Assembly: GCF_900163715.1 (NCBI RefSeq)
Contig: NZ_FWFF01000017.1
Span: forward strand, 62,001-126,000
Direction of reading: 5' to 3'
DNA: 64,000 nt
Source of the DNA: Brevibacterium yomogidense
GTDB lineage: Bacteria; Actinomycetota; Actinomycetes; Actinomycetales; Brevibacteriaceae
Shown: one piece after another, positions 23,502 through 31,702 of the stretch
How positions within the stretch are numbered: the first letter of the stretch is position 1
Layout of the letters: each line of letters starts with the position of its first letter
Notes under the pieces: model-generated
Database searches by the model: none
Told to the model about the DNA's origin: nothing
Seen by the model: the letters and a program-made list of their open reading frames with translations, nothing else
Translations under genes and position numbers: made by a program

Positions 23502-25328
23502 ATGCGCTCTCCCGTACGCTCCTACCTGCTCAGTCTGCACGAGTCAGTCAGCGGCGCCGATCCCTTCGCCGACCACCGCCTCTCCCGCCTGCGGACGGCG
23601 GCCGCACCGGAACCCGAATCCGATCCCAACGTCCTCTACGGCGCGGATCCCACCCGTATCGGGATAGCGATGACGACTGCGGACGGCCACACCTATGGGG
23701 TGGGCGACTCGGAGGTCGAGTTCTCCATCCAGTCGATCTCGAAGGTCTTCGTCTACGCCCTCGCACTCATGGACTCCGGATTCGACGTCGTCGATTCGAA
23801 GATCGACGTGGAGCCGTCGGGCAGCGCCTACAACGACATCTCGTCGGAGTCCGGCAGCGGCCGCCCCAAGAATCCGCTCATCAACATCGGTGCGATCGCA
23901 GCCGCATCGCTCGTGCGGCCCGCACCGGGGGAGACGGTCTTCTCCCGGGTCCTCGCGACGATGTCGGCCTGCGCCGGCCGCGAGCTCCGCCTGGATGAGG
24001 ACGTGCTCGCGGCCGATCTGCGCGACGGCGCCCACAATCGGGGCCTGTCCTGGTTCCTGTCGTCCTGGGGCATCATCGACGGTGACCCGACGACGGCGTT
24101 CGAGGACTACACACGGCAGTGCGCCGTGACCGTCACCGCTGTGGACCTGTCCGTCATGGCCGCGACCTTCGCCAACCTGGGCGTCAACCCGCTCACCGAT
24201 GAGCGCGTCTTCACGGAGGAGGTCGTCGAGCGAGTCCTGTCCGTCATGACGACGTGCGGGATGTACGACGACTCCGGCGACTGGGTGGCCACCGTCGGAC
24301 TGCCCGCGAAGAGCGGAGTGGGCGGCGGCATCATCTCCGTCCTGCCCGGTCAGCTGGGCATCGCGACGTTCTCCCCGCCGCTCGACCAGCACGGCAACAG
24401 CGCGAAGGGCATCATCGTGCACGAGGAGATGTCGGAGGACCTGGGACTCCACTTCGTGCGCGCGGCGACCGTCGGACGCTCCTCCATCCGCTCCCACGTG
24501 ACCGTCGACTACTCGAACTCCACCGTGCGCCGCCCGGCAGGGGCGGACGCCGTGCTCGCGGAGCACGGGGACCATGCCCACCTCATCGAGCTGGTGGGTG
24601 ACCTCCAGTTCAGCGGCTTCGAGGCGGTCGCACGACTGATCGGCGATCTCGAGGACCCGCTGTGCGTCGTCCTGGACTTCACGAAGGTCGACGACCTCTC
24701 CCGCGTCACGATCGCCAGCCTCCACCGGCTGGCCAGGGCGATGTCCGAGGCGGGCATCGCCCTGGCCGTCGTCGACGCCGACGGTCTGCTCGCGGAGCAC
24801 GTCGAGGCGATGGGGATCAGGTCCTTCGCGTACCGGTATGCCGCGCTGTCCTGGGCGGAGGACATCGTCCTGCGCCGGTACGGCGACGAATCCTGCTTCT
24901 ACGACCCCGAATACACCCACGCGCCCATGCTGGACTCCCTCGAGGCGCAGCACCGGGCGGTCATCCTCGACCACCTGGTGAAGCAGAGGCATCGCAAGGG
25001 AGAGGTGATCAGGGCCATCGGCGCCGACTTCGACGGGATCCGCTTCATGCGGGCCGGCGAGGTCTGCACGTACAGTGCCGACGGTGACCTGCTGGCTGTG
25101 CTGCGGGCAGGCACCACCTTCGGCGAGTTCGCGCTGAACCCGGACGGGGGCCAGCCGTTCGATATGATCGCGACGAGCGCGACCACCCTCGACTTCCTGC
25201 CCGCAGACGCGATCGACCGGATCGGCATCGAGGATCCGGCAGCGGCAGCGGCCCTGTGGCGCAGCATCACCGTCAACGGGTACACGCGACTGGCTCAGGC
25301 AGTCCGAGGAGAGGCGCAGACGCAGTGA
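23502..25328 (+). CDS. glsA: glutaminase fused to STAS and cyclic-nucleotide-binding-like domains
   Basis: Hydrolyses glutamine to glutamate and ammonia. Residues about 1-310 are a serine-dependent beta-lactamase-like glutaminase: the S-x-x-K catalytic pair is in FSIQSISKVF (Ser78, Lys81), followed by PSGSAYNDISSE, RPKNPLINIGAIA, and VGLPAKSGVGGGI. Residues about 350-470 resemble a STAS (anti-sigma antagonist) domain: VVLDFTKVDDLSRVTIASLH. Residues about 475-600 resemble a cNMP-binding beta-barrel: RKGEVIRAIGADFDGIRFMRAGE ending in the AGTTFGEFAL phosphate-cassette-like loop. This three-domain form is about twice the length of plain glutaminases (about 310 aa); ligand control is inferred. It overlaps the next gene (GTGA), starting a four-gene coupled operon. 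Confidence 0.92.
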   Translation: MRSPVRSYLLSLHESVSGADPFADHRLSRLRTAAAPEPESDPNVLYGADPTRIGIAMTTADGHTYGVGDSEVEFSIQSISKVFVYALALMDSGFDVVDSKIDVEPSGSAYNDISSESGSGRPKNPLINIGAIAAASLVRPAPGETVFSRVLATMSACAGRELRLDEDVLAADLRDGAHNRGLSWFLSSWGIIDGDPTTAFEDYTRQCAVTVTAVDLSVMAATFANLGVNPLTDERVFTEEVVERVLSVMTTCGMYDDSGDWVATVGLPAKSGVGGGIISVLPGQLGIATFSPPLDQHGNSAKGIIVHEEMSEDLGLHFVRAATVGRSSIRSHVTVDYSNSTVRRPAGADAVLAEHGDHAHLIELVGDLQFSGFEAVARLIGDLEDPLCVVLDFTKVDDLSRVTIASLHRLARAMSEAGIALAVVDADGLLAEHVEAMGIRSFAYRYAALSWAEDIVLRRYGDESCFYDPEYTHAPMLDSLEAQHRAVILDHLVKQRHRKGEVIRAIGADFDGIRFMRAGEVCTYSADGDLLAVLRAGTTFGEFALNPDGGQPFDMIATSATTLDFLPADAIDRIGIEDPAAAAALWRSITVNGYTRLAQAVRGEAQTQ

Positions 25329-26173
25329 CGAACGACAGGGTCCGATCCGAGCCCCACCTCAGCTCGTGGGCCGAACGCGTGCGCAACGCGGCGTTCGCCC
25401 ACGAGGACGTATCCGGCGTGCCCCTCGTGACGGACAGACCGTGGGTCATCGCCCACCGGGGGTATTCGGGCGCGGCGCCGGAGAACACGCTCGCCGCGGT
25501 GGACGCGGCGCGCATGGTGGGCGCCGACTGGATCGAGGTCGACCTGCACGTCAGTGGCGACGGCACCCCGACCGTGATCCATGACCAGTCGGTCGATCGG
25601 ACGACGGACGGCTCCGGTGCCGTCGGCAAGCTGGACGACGACGCGCTCTCCCGGCTGGATGCGGGTTCGTGGGCGGGTCCGGGCTTCGCCGGCCAGCGGC
25701 TGCCGAAGCTCGACACGCTCCTCAAGGACGTGTCCACGAAGGGCGGCCGGCTGCTGCTGGAGCTCAAGGGGGAGTGGTCGCCGGGCGCGGTGGCATCCGT
25801 TGCGGGCTCGATCATCGACGAGGGCATGGCGGACCGCACCGTGGTCCAGAGCTTCTCCGTGGCCACGCTCGCGTTCCTGCGCGACATCGCCCCGCTCGTG
25901 GAGCGCTGCCTCCTGCGCACCGTGCCGCGCGAGGACGACCTGGCCGTTGTCGACGACCTGCAGGCGCTCGCGTACAACCCGTCCGTCCGCGGCTTCTTCA
26001 TGCGGCGGGGGGTCGCCGACCAGTTCCTGGACGCCGGGTTCGGGATGTTCGTCTGGACCGTCGACGATCCCAGCTCCTGGGAGAAGCTCTTCGGCGCGGG
26101 CGTCCACGGCATCATCACCAACCTGCCGGCGACGCTCCAGGGCTATCTCGCGGCGAAGTACGAACCGGTGTGA
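25325..26173 (+). CDS. glycerophosphodiester phosphodiesterase
   Basis: GDPD TIM-barrel enzyme releasing glycerol-3-phosphate from glycerophosphodiesters; cytoplasmic, since no signal peptide is seen. It is 282 aa from GTG 25325, which overlaps the glsA stop. Seen: WVIAHRGYSGAAPENTLAAV (catalytic His-Arg and Glu), DWIEVDLHVSGDGTPTVIHD (metal Glu/Asp and second catalytic His), LLLELKGEW, VVQSFSVATLAFL, and MFVWTVDDPSSWEKLFGAGV near the end. The complete active site is present. It overlaps the following membrane protein gene by 4 nt. How it relates to glutaminase is not obvious. Confidence 0.92.
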   Translation: MTNDRVRSEPHLSSWAERVRNAAFAHEDVSGVPLVTDRPWVIAHRGYSGAAPENTLAAVDAARMVGADWIEVDLHVSGDGTPTVIHDQSVDRTTDGSGAVGKLDDDALSRLDAGSWAGPGFAGQRLPKLDTLLKDVSTKGGRLLLELKGEWSPGAVASVAGSIIDEGMADRTVVQSFSVATLAFLRDIAPLVERCLLRTVPREDDLAVVDDLQALAYNPSVRGFFMRRGVADQFLDAGFGMFVWTVDDPSSWEKLFGAGVHGIITNLPATLQGYLAAKYEPV

Positions 26174-28494
26174 GCGGCCGACGGCGCACTCTCCGACGCA
26201 CCCGCCCGACCTCGCTGGTCGCGGCGGGTGCTTTCGTCGCCATCTGCGGCCTCGGGCTCGGACCGGTGGCCGTCCCCGCCGCCGCCGTGCCGGACACGGG
26301 CACTGCAGCCTCCGCCGAAGCCTCCGCCGAAGCCGCTGCCGAGGCTGTCGCACCTGCCGCCGTCACCTCACCCGAGGCCGCGGCGCCGGCCGCGGACGAA
26401 GACACCGCTGCCCCGTCCCCGGAGATCCGCGATGAGTACCGCGCGGCGGTGGCGGACTACCTCCACGAGACAGTCGCAGGGGCGTGGCAGGACGACGCCG
26501 TCGCCGTCGCCCCGGAGGCGGTCCAGCTGTGGGACGCCCGGCAGCGCGACATGATCGATCCGCGGATCGCGGCGCTCGAGGACGATGGCTGGACCGTGCG
26601 CATCGCCGTTCTGCCGGCCATCATGTTCCCCTACGCGATGGACAGCGGAACGGGGGAGACCATGGCGGGCCTCCAGCGGGGACTCGGCCGGATCGCAGAA
26701 GAGGACCCGCACCCGCAGACCGTCTATGTGCTGGCCCAGGGCTCGACGGCGCACTTCAGCGTCTACGCGGACGGACGGCTGGAGTCCGAGCTCACGCAGA
26801 CGCACGCCACGGGTCCGCCGTATGTGAACTCGGAGGTCACCGCTGCGGGGGTCTCCTACACTCTGCGTGCGGTGGCCGCGGACCCCCACGAGCCGGAGCT
26901 GCTCGAGGAGGAGACGTCCGCCGTCGGCTGGACGGGGGTCCGGTATCGGGCGCTGTCGATGGAGCAGGGCGACACCGGTTCGCTCATCATGACGGCGGCC
27001 TTCTTCGCTGGAGGCGTGGTGGGGCTGGTGCTCCTGGTCCTCGCCCTGCTCGTCCTCCTGCCGCGCCGGTCAGGACCGCTCGCCCGGATCTTCGGCACGC
27101 GGATCGACCTGGTGCACGAGACCTCGGCACTCGTGTCGCTGCGGGAGCGGGCGACGCACTCCCGCCGGAAGCTGACCCGGGCGAAGCGCCTCTCCTCGTC
27201 GCAGGAGACCGCTCTCGGCAGGCTCCCCGCCCCGGACGAGACGTACTCGCCGCTCGTGTGGGCAGGCTGGAACGCACTCGCGGACGAACTGGAGGGCGAC
27301 GGCAGGGGACACTGCTTCTTCCGCCCGGATCTCCCGGCGGACGACGAGGAGAGCACGGAGATCCTCGGAGCCCTCACCGTCGTCCCCGTGTCCGGCCTCT
27401 CCGCAGAGCGGATCGAGAAGGGCCGCGCTCCGTCGTACCTGAGCCGCTCCGGCATCGATCGGGGGAAGCCGTACTGGACGCGCGCCTCGTCGCCGTGGGC
27501 GGCGAGCGGCTACGGCGCCTTCGGCTCACTGAGCGAGGCCATCGCAGCGATGCCGGCGGACTGGGAGCCGGCGCGAGGTGCGGCCCGTGTGGAGCGCGCG
27601 GTGGAGTCCGCGCGCACCGCCTCGCCGTCGTCGCGCGCGGGCGCCTCGCCGTGGGCACGGACGGCACTGCTGGGGATCGCGGCCATCGCCGCGCTCGTCG
27701 CGGGCATCGTGGGCGGGCTGCACGACGCAGACCAGATGGAGAAGGTGTATACGGCGGAGCTCGGCGCACCCGGGTCGCTGGTCGCCGATCCGGCCGCGGC
27801 GCAGGAGCAGGTGATCGCGGAGCTCGTGGCGGACTCTGCCGACGGTCCCGCGGTCACGCCGCTGTCCCGCGCAGGCCTCGTCGGGGTGGGACTCGCTGAC
27901 ATCGGCGACGCCGCGGACTCCGTGGCCGACGAGCTGGGCCGTGAGGTCCGGGTCATCGGTCTGGACTCCGCGACGACCGGCGTGGTCGATTCCGTCGACA
28001 CCGAGGATCTCATCGCGGACGCCCTGCCGGACGGCGCGCTGGCGGTGGTCCTCGACTACCGCAGTGCGGAGCTCGTGGCGGCGGGGATCCGGGACGACTA
28101 TCGGGGAGGCTCGCCGGAGCGTCCGCAGTTCGACGCGGATGCCACGGTGACCGACGAGGCGCTGGGACAGCTGAGGTGGGCGTCCCAGGTCTCGTGGATC
28201 CCCGACGATGGAGTCAGCGGAGGGCTCAGTGACTCGGACGACGAGGACGAGGCGGAGTTCATGCCGGCTCCGGACACCGCAGAGTGGGAGAACCGCACCT
28301 GGGTGCGCACACTGATGGGCGCGATCGGCGCCGCGCTCGCGGTGATCGTCGTCGGCGTGCTCTGCCGTGGCCTGGTCGTCGACCGGACGGACCCGACCGC
28401 GAAGGCGAAGAAGAGATCGGGCTCCGGCACGCGGAAGCGTGCCGCAGGCGGGAGCGGCCGGACGTCCGGGAAGCAGAAGAGGAGCAGACGATGA
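26170..28494 (+). CDS. module A protein 1: large multi-span membrane protein with degenerate Cys/His domain
   Basis: A 774-aa protein I cannot assign to a named family. From GTG 26170: basic N-terminus, signal-like hydrophobic segment (about residues 17-37), an Ala/Glu/Pro linker, then an extracytoplasmic alpha/beta domain (about 80-265) resembling TPM-type domains. A span follows (about 274-297), then a cytoplasmic region holding GHCFFRPDLP and GKPYWTRASSPWAASGYGAF (about 380-455), a diverged copy of the Cys/His domain of the next protein. There is a second span (about 495-517), another extracytoplasmic alpha/beta domain (about 530-690), a final span (about 705-728) and a Lys/Arg-rich tail. 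Its stop overlaps the next start (ATGA). Orientation is inferred from the basic tail. Confidence 0.75.
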   Translation: MSGRRRTLRRTRPTSLVAAGAFVAICGLGLGPVAVPAAAVPDTGTAASAEASAEAAAEAVAPAAVTSPEAAAPAADEDTAAPSPEIRDEYRAAVADYLHETVAGAWQDDAVAVAPEAVQLWDARQRDMIDPRIAALEDDGWTVRIAVLPAIMFPYAMDSGTGETMAGLQRGLGRIAEEDPHPQTVYVLAQGSTAHFSVYADGRLESELTQTHATGPPYVNSEVTAAGVSYTLRAVAADPHEPELLEEETSAVGWTGVRYRALSMEQGDTGSLIMTAAFFAGGVVGLVLLVLALLVLLPRRSGPLARIFGTRIDLVHETSALVSLRERATHSRRKLTRAKRLSSSQETALGRLPAPDETYSPLVWAGWNALADELEGDGRGHCFFRPDLPADDEESTEILGALTVVPVSGLSAERIEKGRAPSYLSRSGIDRGKPYWTRASSPWAASGYGAFGSLSEAIAAMPADWEPARGAARVERAVESARTASPSSRAGASPWARTALLGIAAIAALVAGIVGGLHDADQMEKVYTAELGAPGSLVADPAAAQEQVIAELVADSADGPAVTPLSRAGLVGVGLADIGDAADSVADELGREVRVIGLDSATTGVVDSVDTEDLIADALPDGALAVVLDYRSAELVAAGIRDDYRGGSPERPQFDADATVTDEALGQLRWASQVSWIPDDGVSGGLSDSDDEDEAEFMPAPDTAEWENRTWVRTLMGAIGAALAVIVVGVLCRGLVVDRTDPTAKAKKRSGSGTRKRAAGGSGRTSGKQKRSRR

Positions 28495-29855
28495 CACGGC
28501 TGGCGATGAGGGTGGCGGGGACGGCAGTGGTGCTCGGAGTGGCCGGCGGCGGTCTGGCCGCCGGTGCCGCCTCGGCGACGCCGGTGACGGGAGCTTCGGT
28601 GACGGCGACCTCAGTGTTGGGGACCTCGGCCGCGGTCGTCCTCTCCGCCGCCGGTGGCACGGACGACTCCGGATCCCTGCTGGGCACGGTCCAGACGTAT
28701 GCGACGCAGCTCGAGGAGGAGTCGCTGATCGCGGACGAGGGGTCGGTGGATCTCTACGGCGGTGGGTTCGAGGAGCTGCGGGAGCTCCAGGACGAGGCCG
28801 AGGTGCCCACCTACATCGTCTTCGACTCGGCACTGGACTTCCAGCAGGACACGACTGTGGCGCAGCTGCTCGCGGACGTGCTGCCGGGTGAGGAGTTCGT
28901 CGTCATGGTGGTGGGCGAGGGCGGATACATGCCGGCGGTCGAGGTGGTCGCGCCTGACGAGGACCGCACCCGCCTGCTGGAGTCGCAGTTCTATTCGACG
29001 TCGATGTCAGGGGCGCGGTCCGATTCGGTGCTGGTGCAGCTGCGGACCGGACTGGAGCGGCTGCAGGACCCGGAGCCCGTGACGAATGTGTCCTCCGGCG
29101 ACAACAGCACGTGGCGCTGGATCCAGTACCAGATCACCGTGTACCCGATGCGGTCCTTCGTGATCGCAGTCGGGCTGATCGCCGTCGTGGCGGCCGCGCT
29201 GTGGTTCTTCATCCCGCGTGGGGCGAAGAGGAAGCGCTACCGGATCCCCAAGGCGGTCGCGCGCGCAGCCGCCGCGGCGGATCGCGGAGCCATGCGCAGG
29301 GCGCTGGGCGACGATGCGCTCGATGTCGTCGAGCGGCTGGAGAAGCTCCAGACCGACGGCATCGACAGGGAGACCGCCGATCTCGTGGAGCACGGCCTCG
29401 ACGCCTACGGACAGGCGCGCAGGATCGCAGACGACGCAGATTCGCAGGAGGACGACCTCGCCGGCGCGATGGTGCTCATGGGGATCGCGGAGTCCGCGGT
29501 GTCGCGTGCGGAGGCCTCCATCGGCTCCGGCCGGAAGGGCGACCGGGGGCGGTTCCGCCTGGGTGCGCGGAAGACCGGTGGCGGGGCCCCGTCGCAGGAG
29601 CTGTGCAGCATCGACCCCCGGCACGGTCAGGCGAAGAAGACGATCGATGCGGACGTCGCAGGGCGGGAGGGCACGATCACCCTTCCCGCGTGTGCGAAAT
29701 GCGTCCACGATGCGGGGAACGACAACCCGCTGCAGTGGCTCTCCGTCGCCGGGAAGCCCTATGTCCTGAGGGACACCGTGTGGGCCAGCACCCTGTACGG
29801 CGGGACGCAGGAGGACCTGGTCGACGCGGTCGTGGAAGCGCGGATGAAAGGGTGA
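28491..29855 (+). CDS. module A protein 2: TPM-like membrane protein with C-terminal DPxHG/CxxC domain
   Basis: A 454-aa protein. Order: a signal peptide ending near an ASATPV site (about residue 30); an extracytoplasmic alpha/beta domain (about 60-200) with YIVFDSALDF and EEFVVMVVGEGGYMP strands; one span (about 222-241); a helical cytoplasmic domain (about 260-350) with ETADLVEHGLDAYGQARRI; and a C-terminal Cys/His domain, LCSIDPRHGQAKK (Cys372, His378), PACAKC (Cys401, Cys404), then GKPYVLRDTVWASTLYGG. Four conserved Cys/His ligands suggest a metal (zinc) knuckle, which is an inference. The protein at 43818 is a clear paralogue over the helical and Cys/His parts. It is last of the coupled operon that begins at glsA. 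Confidence 0.78.
   Translation: MTRLAMRVAGTAVVLGVAGGGLAAGAASATPVTGASVTATSVLGTSAAVVLSAAGGTDDSGSLLGTVQTYATQLEEESLIADEGSVDLYGGGFEELRELQDEAEVPTYIVFDSALDFQQDTTVAQLLADVLPGEEFVVMVVGEGGYMPAVEVVAPDEDRTRLLESQFYSTSMSGARSDSVLVQLRTGLERLQDPEPVTNVSSGDNSTWRWIQYQITVYPMRSFVIAVGLIAVVAAALWFFIPRGAKRKRYRIPKAVARAAAAADRGAMRRALGDDALDVVERLEKLQTDGIDRETADLVEHGLDAYGQARRIADDADSQEDDLAGAMVLMGIAESAVSRAEASIGSGRKGDRGRFRLGARKTGGGAPSQELCSIDPRHGQAKKTIDADVAGREGTITLPACAKCVHDAGNDNPLQWLSVAGKPYVLRDTVWASTLYGGTQEDLVDAVVEARMKG
28581..28625 (+). repeat. three 15-bp repeats in the N-terminal linker of module A protein 2
   Basis: Units at 28581, 28596 and 28611 encode PVTGA, SVTAT and SVLGT, just after the signal peptide. Confidence 0.6.
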
Positions 29856-29888
29856 ATGCGGGGTCTGTCACACTGGCGGATTCCGGCT

Positions 29889-29917
29889 TTGCAAACGGTC
29901 TGGCGCCTGTGTAGAGT
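29889..29917 (+). promoter_or_regulatory. tRNA-Thr/tRNA-Met promoter
   Basis: TTGCAA (29889-29894), 17-nt spacer, TAGAGT (29912-29917), 11 nt before the mature 5' end of tRNA-Thr. Confidence 0.7.
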
Positions 29918-29928
29918 TACCACTCGTT

Positions 29929-30001
29929 GCCCCAATAGCTCAGTCGGCAGAGCGTTTCCATGGTAAGGAAAAGGTCAAGGGTTCGATTCCCTTTTGGGGC
30001 T
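29929..30001 (+). tRNA. tRNA-Thr (anticodon GGT)
   Basis: A 73-nt cloverleaf. Acceptor GCCCCAA/TTGGGGC, D-arm AGCTCAGTCGGCAGAGC, anticodon stem TTTCC/GGAAA with GGT, T-arm GGGTTCGATTCCC. Discriminator T; CCA not encoded. Confidence 0.97.
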
Positions 30002-30028
30002 CTCGTGGGCTCCGCGCAGTCTGCGTGT

Positions 30029-30102
30029 GGCGGGGTAGCTCAGGTGGTTAGAGCGCACGACTCATAATCGTGAGGTCGGGGGATCGAGCCCCCCTCCCGC
30101 TA
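30029..30102 (+). tRNA. tRNA-Met, elongator (anticodon CAT)
   Basis: A 74-nt cloverleaf. Acceptor GGCGGGG with TCCCGCT, wobble at both ends, discriminator A. Anticodon stem CACGA/TCGTG with CAT. The T-loop reads ATCGAGC, so position 54 is A instead of the near-universal T. CCA not encoded. It is 27 nt after tRNA-Thr, probably co-transcribed. Confidence 0.95.
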
Positions 30103-30106
30103 CAGC

Positions 30107-30149
30107 AGAAGAACCCCTCACCGGACAGGATCCGGTGAGGGGTTCTTCT
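30107..30149 (+). terminator. terminator of the tRNA-Thr/tRNA-Met unit
   Basis: A perfect 19-bp stem (AGAAGAACCCCTCACCGGA and its complement) with a 5-nt loop, starting 4 nt after tRNA-Met. Confidence 0.9.
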
Positions 30150-30184
30150 CGTCTGCGGGGCACTGTGGGCACGCCCGCTTCGAA

Positions 30185-30234
30185 TGAGTGCAATCCGGCC
30201 TCGTTCGGCGCAGTTGTGGACCAGTTCGCACTCA
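30185..30234 (+). repeat. 50-bp palindrome-ended repeat, copy 1 (upstream of cinA)
   Basis: Begins TGAGTGC and ends GCACTCA. It is identical to copy 2 (30804-30853) at 37 of 50 positions without gaps, with the last 14 bases (CCAGTTCGCACTCA) identical. Similarity continues a few bases beyond (TGGATGTG). Confidence 0.85.
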
Positions 30235-30314
30235 ATGGATGTGCGGGGGCCGAGAGCGCAGCGGCTGACAGCGCGACGCGTGACAATCCGAGCGAGGCGC
30301 GGAGAAGGGAGACC

Positions 30315-30806
30315 ATGGCGGACTACGAGGAGCGCGAAGACGAAGCCGCGGAGATCGCAGCACGGCTGTCGCGCGAGCTCACGGAGCGCGGTCTCACCGT
30401 CGCGGTCGCGGAATCGCTGACCGGCGGGAAGATCGCGAACCAGCTTGCGGCCGCACCGAACTCCTCGGAGTGGTTCGCGGGAGCGATCGTCTGCTATTGG
30501 TCAGAGGTCAAGCATCTGGTGCTCGACGTCGCTCCCGGCCCGGTCGTCTCCGAAGACGCCGTGACGGTGATGGCCCGCAACGTCGCCGCGTTGCTCGGCA
30601 CGTCCGCGAGCATCGCCGCCTCCGGTGCCGGCGGACCCGACTCGCTGGAGGGACAGGCGCCCGGCACCACGTGGATCGCCGTGTCCGTGCGCGGAGAGGT
30701 CCACACGGAGCTCCACCGCTTCTCAGGCGACCCGATCGACGTGCTCGCCCAGACCGAGAAGGCCGCGCTTCTCCTGCTGGAGCGCGAGGCCGCGAAGCTC
30801 GACTGA
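30315..30806 (+). CDS. pncC: CinA-type nicotinamide-nucleotide amidase (PncC)
   Basis: A 163-aa stand-alone CinA C-terminal domain, which in characterised members deamidates nicotinamide mononucleotide to recycle NAD breakdown products. Seen: VAVAESLTGGKIANQLAAAP (catalytic Ser/Lys region), FAGAIVCYWSEVKHLVLDV, VSEDAVTVMARNVAALLGTS, ASIAASGAGGPDSLEGQAPG, and TTWIAVSVRGEVHTELHRFSG. The N-terminal MoCF-like domain of full CinA is absent, as usual for PncC. The ATG has GGGAG 4 nt upstream. The stop codon TGA is the first three bases of the second 50-bp repeat, so cinA sits exactly between two direct copies of that element. Confidence 0.93.
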   Translation: MADYEEREDEAAEIAARLSRELTERGLTVAVAESLTGGKIANQLAAAPNSSEWFAGAIVCYWSEVKHLVLDVAPGPVVSEDAVTVMARNVAALLGTSASIAASGAGGPDSLEGQAPGTTWIAVSVRGEVHTELHRFSGDPIDVLAQTEKAALLLLEREAAKLD

Positions 30807-30853
30807 GTACGACCCGGCCCCGTTCGGGCTGCCGTTGGTCCAGTTCGCACTCA
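30804..30853 (+). repeat. 50-bp palindrome-ended repeat, copy 2 (overlaps cinA stop)
   Basis: Same orientation and length as copy 1. Its first three bases form the cinA stop codon. Ends TGAGTAC/GCACTCA. Confidence 0.85.
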
Positions 30854-30905
30854 CTGGATGTGGGGCGCCGTGCGTCGCAGTGCGGGTGTGCGATGACATC
30901 TGGGC

Positions 30906-30911
30906 TACGAT
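30906..30911 (+). promoter_or_regulatory. -10 hexamer TACGAT before the TPP riboswitch
   Basis: TACGAT about 7 nt before the first riboswitch bases. No good -35 was found. Confidence 0.45.
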
Positions 30912-30917
30912 GAGCCG

Positions 30918-31010
30918 CACACGGGAGCTTGGCGGATCCAGGCTGAGAGGAGGGCGTCGAGCCCTCGACCGTCGAACCTGAACCGGATAATGCCGGCGCA
31001 AGGGAGACTC
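30918..31010 (+). promoter_or_regulatory. TPP riboswitch (THI element) upstream of ykoE
   Basis: Conserved core elements are in order: CGGGAGC, GCTGAGAGG (pyrimidine-sensor arm), a variable P3 hairpin (GAGGGCGTCGAGCCCTC), then GAACCTGAACCGGATAATGC and GCGCAAGGGAG. This matches the THI-box consensus. It should bind thiamine pyrophosphate and switch off the downstream transporter operon. Confidence 0.95.
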
Positions 31011-31017
31011 TTCACCC

Positions 31018-31042
31018 GTGCCGTTCGTCGTACGAAAGGCAC
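31018..31042 (+). promoter_or_regulatory. putative Shine-Dalgarno-sequestering hairpin of the riboswitch
   Basis: GTGCC-TTCG pairs with CGAA-GGCAC (one 1x1 mismatch, 5-nt loop). The GAAAGG Shine-Dalgarno of ykoE lies in the 3' strand. There is no U-tract, so translational rather than transcriptional control is inferred. Confidence 0.5.
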
Positions 31043-31048
31043 TGCGCG

Positions 31049-31702
31049 ATGACGCATTCACAGACGCACACCCATTCGACCGAGCCCGCCCCTGCCCGCG
31101 CGGCGGCCCACGCACCCACCCGCTTCCGGTGGAGGACCCTCGACATCGTGATCGCGGCCGTCCTGGGCGTGGTCATCGGACTGCTCTTCACCTTCTGGAA
31201 CTTCGCGGGCTACGCCGGTTTCATGGCGCTCGACGCACTCACACCGGGCTTCGGCGGCCTCGTCGCCGGCGTCTGGCTGCTGGGCGGCGTCCTGGGCGGC
31301 CTGATCATCCGCAAGCCGGGAGCGGCACTCTTCGTCGAGCTGCTCGCCGCCGTCGTCTCGATGCTCCTGGGCAGCCAGTGGGCCGTGGAGACCGTGTACT
31401 CCGGCATCGCACAGGGCCTGGGCGCTGAGCTGATCCTCCTCCTGGGCCGCTACCGCCGGTTCGGCGTGGGCACAGCCGTCCTCGCCGGGATCGGCGCAGC
31501 ACTCTTCGCGTGGACGCTGGAGCTGTTCCTCTCCGGCAACATCGAGATGAGCACCCAGTTCCTCGTCATCTACCTGGTGAGCCTCGTCGTGTCCGGCGCG
31601 GTGCTCGCGGGCCTGACCGGGTGGGCGCTCACGCGGGCGCTCGCCCGCACCGGCGCCCTGGATCGATTCGCCGCCGGACGAGAGGTGAGGGGGCTCGCGT
31701 GA
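31049..31702 (+). CDS. ykoE: YkoE-type ECF transporter substrate-binding membrane subunit
   Basis: S-component of a thiamine-precursor (hydroxymethylpyrimidine) ECF transporter. It is 217 aa: a His/Ala-rich N-terminal tail, then five to six hydrophobic spans starting at TLDIVIAAVLGVVIGLLFTF, with GFMALDALTPGFGGLVAGVW, RKPGAALFVELLAAVVSMLLG, and GIAQGLGAELILLLGRYRRF typical of YkoE. It is directly under the TPP riboswitch, which fixes the substrate class as thiamine-related. Its stop overlaps the GTG of ykoD (GTGA). The order ykoE-ykoD-ykoC is the classic one. Confidence 0.93.
   Translation: MTHSQTHTHSTEPAPARAAAHAPTRFRWRTLDIVIAAVLGVVIGLLFTFWNFAGYAGFMALDALTPGFGGLVAGVWLLGGVLGGLIIRKPGAALFVELLAAVVSMLLGSQWAVETVYSGIAQGLGAELILLLGRYRRFGVGTAVLAGIGAALFAWTLELFLSGNIEMSTQFLVIYLVSLVVSGAVLAGLTGWALTRALARTGALDRFAAGREVRGLA

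Noticed and set aside
30135-30314. N-terminal extension of CinA or a missing rpmG in the tRNA-Met to cinA gap
   Set aside because: The gap is filled by a terminator and the first 50-bp repeat; no CxxC L33 motif in any frame, and ATG 30315 has its own Shine-Dalgarno.
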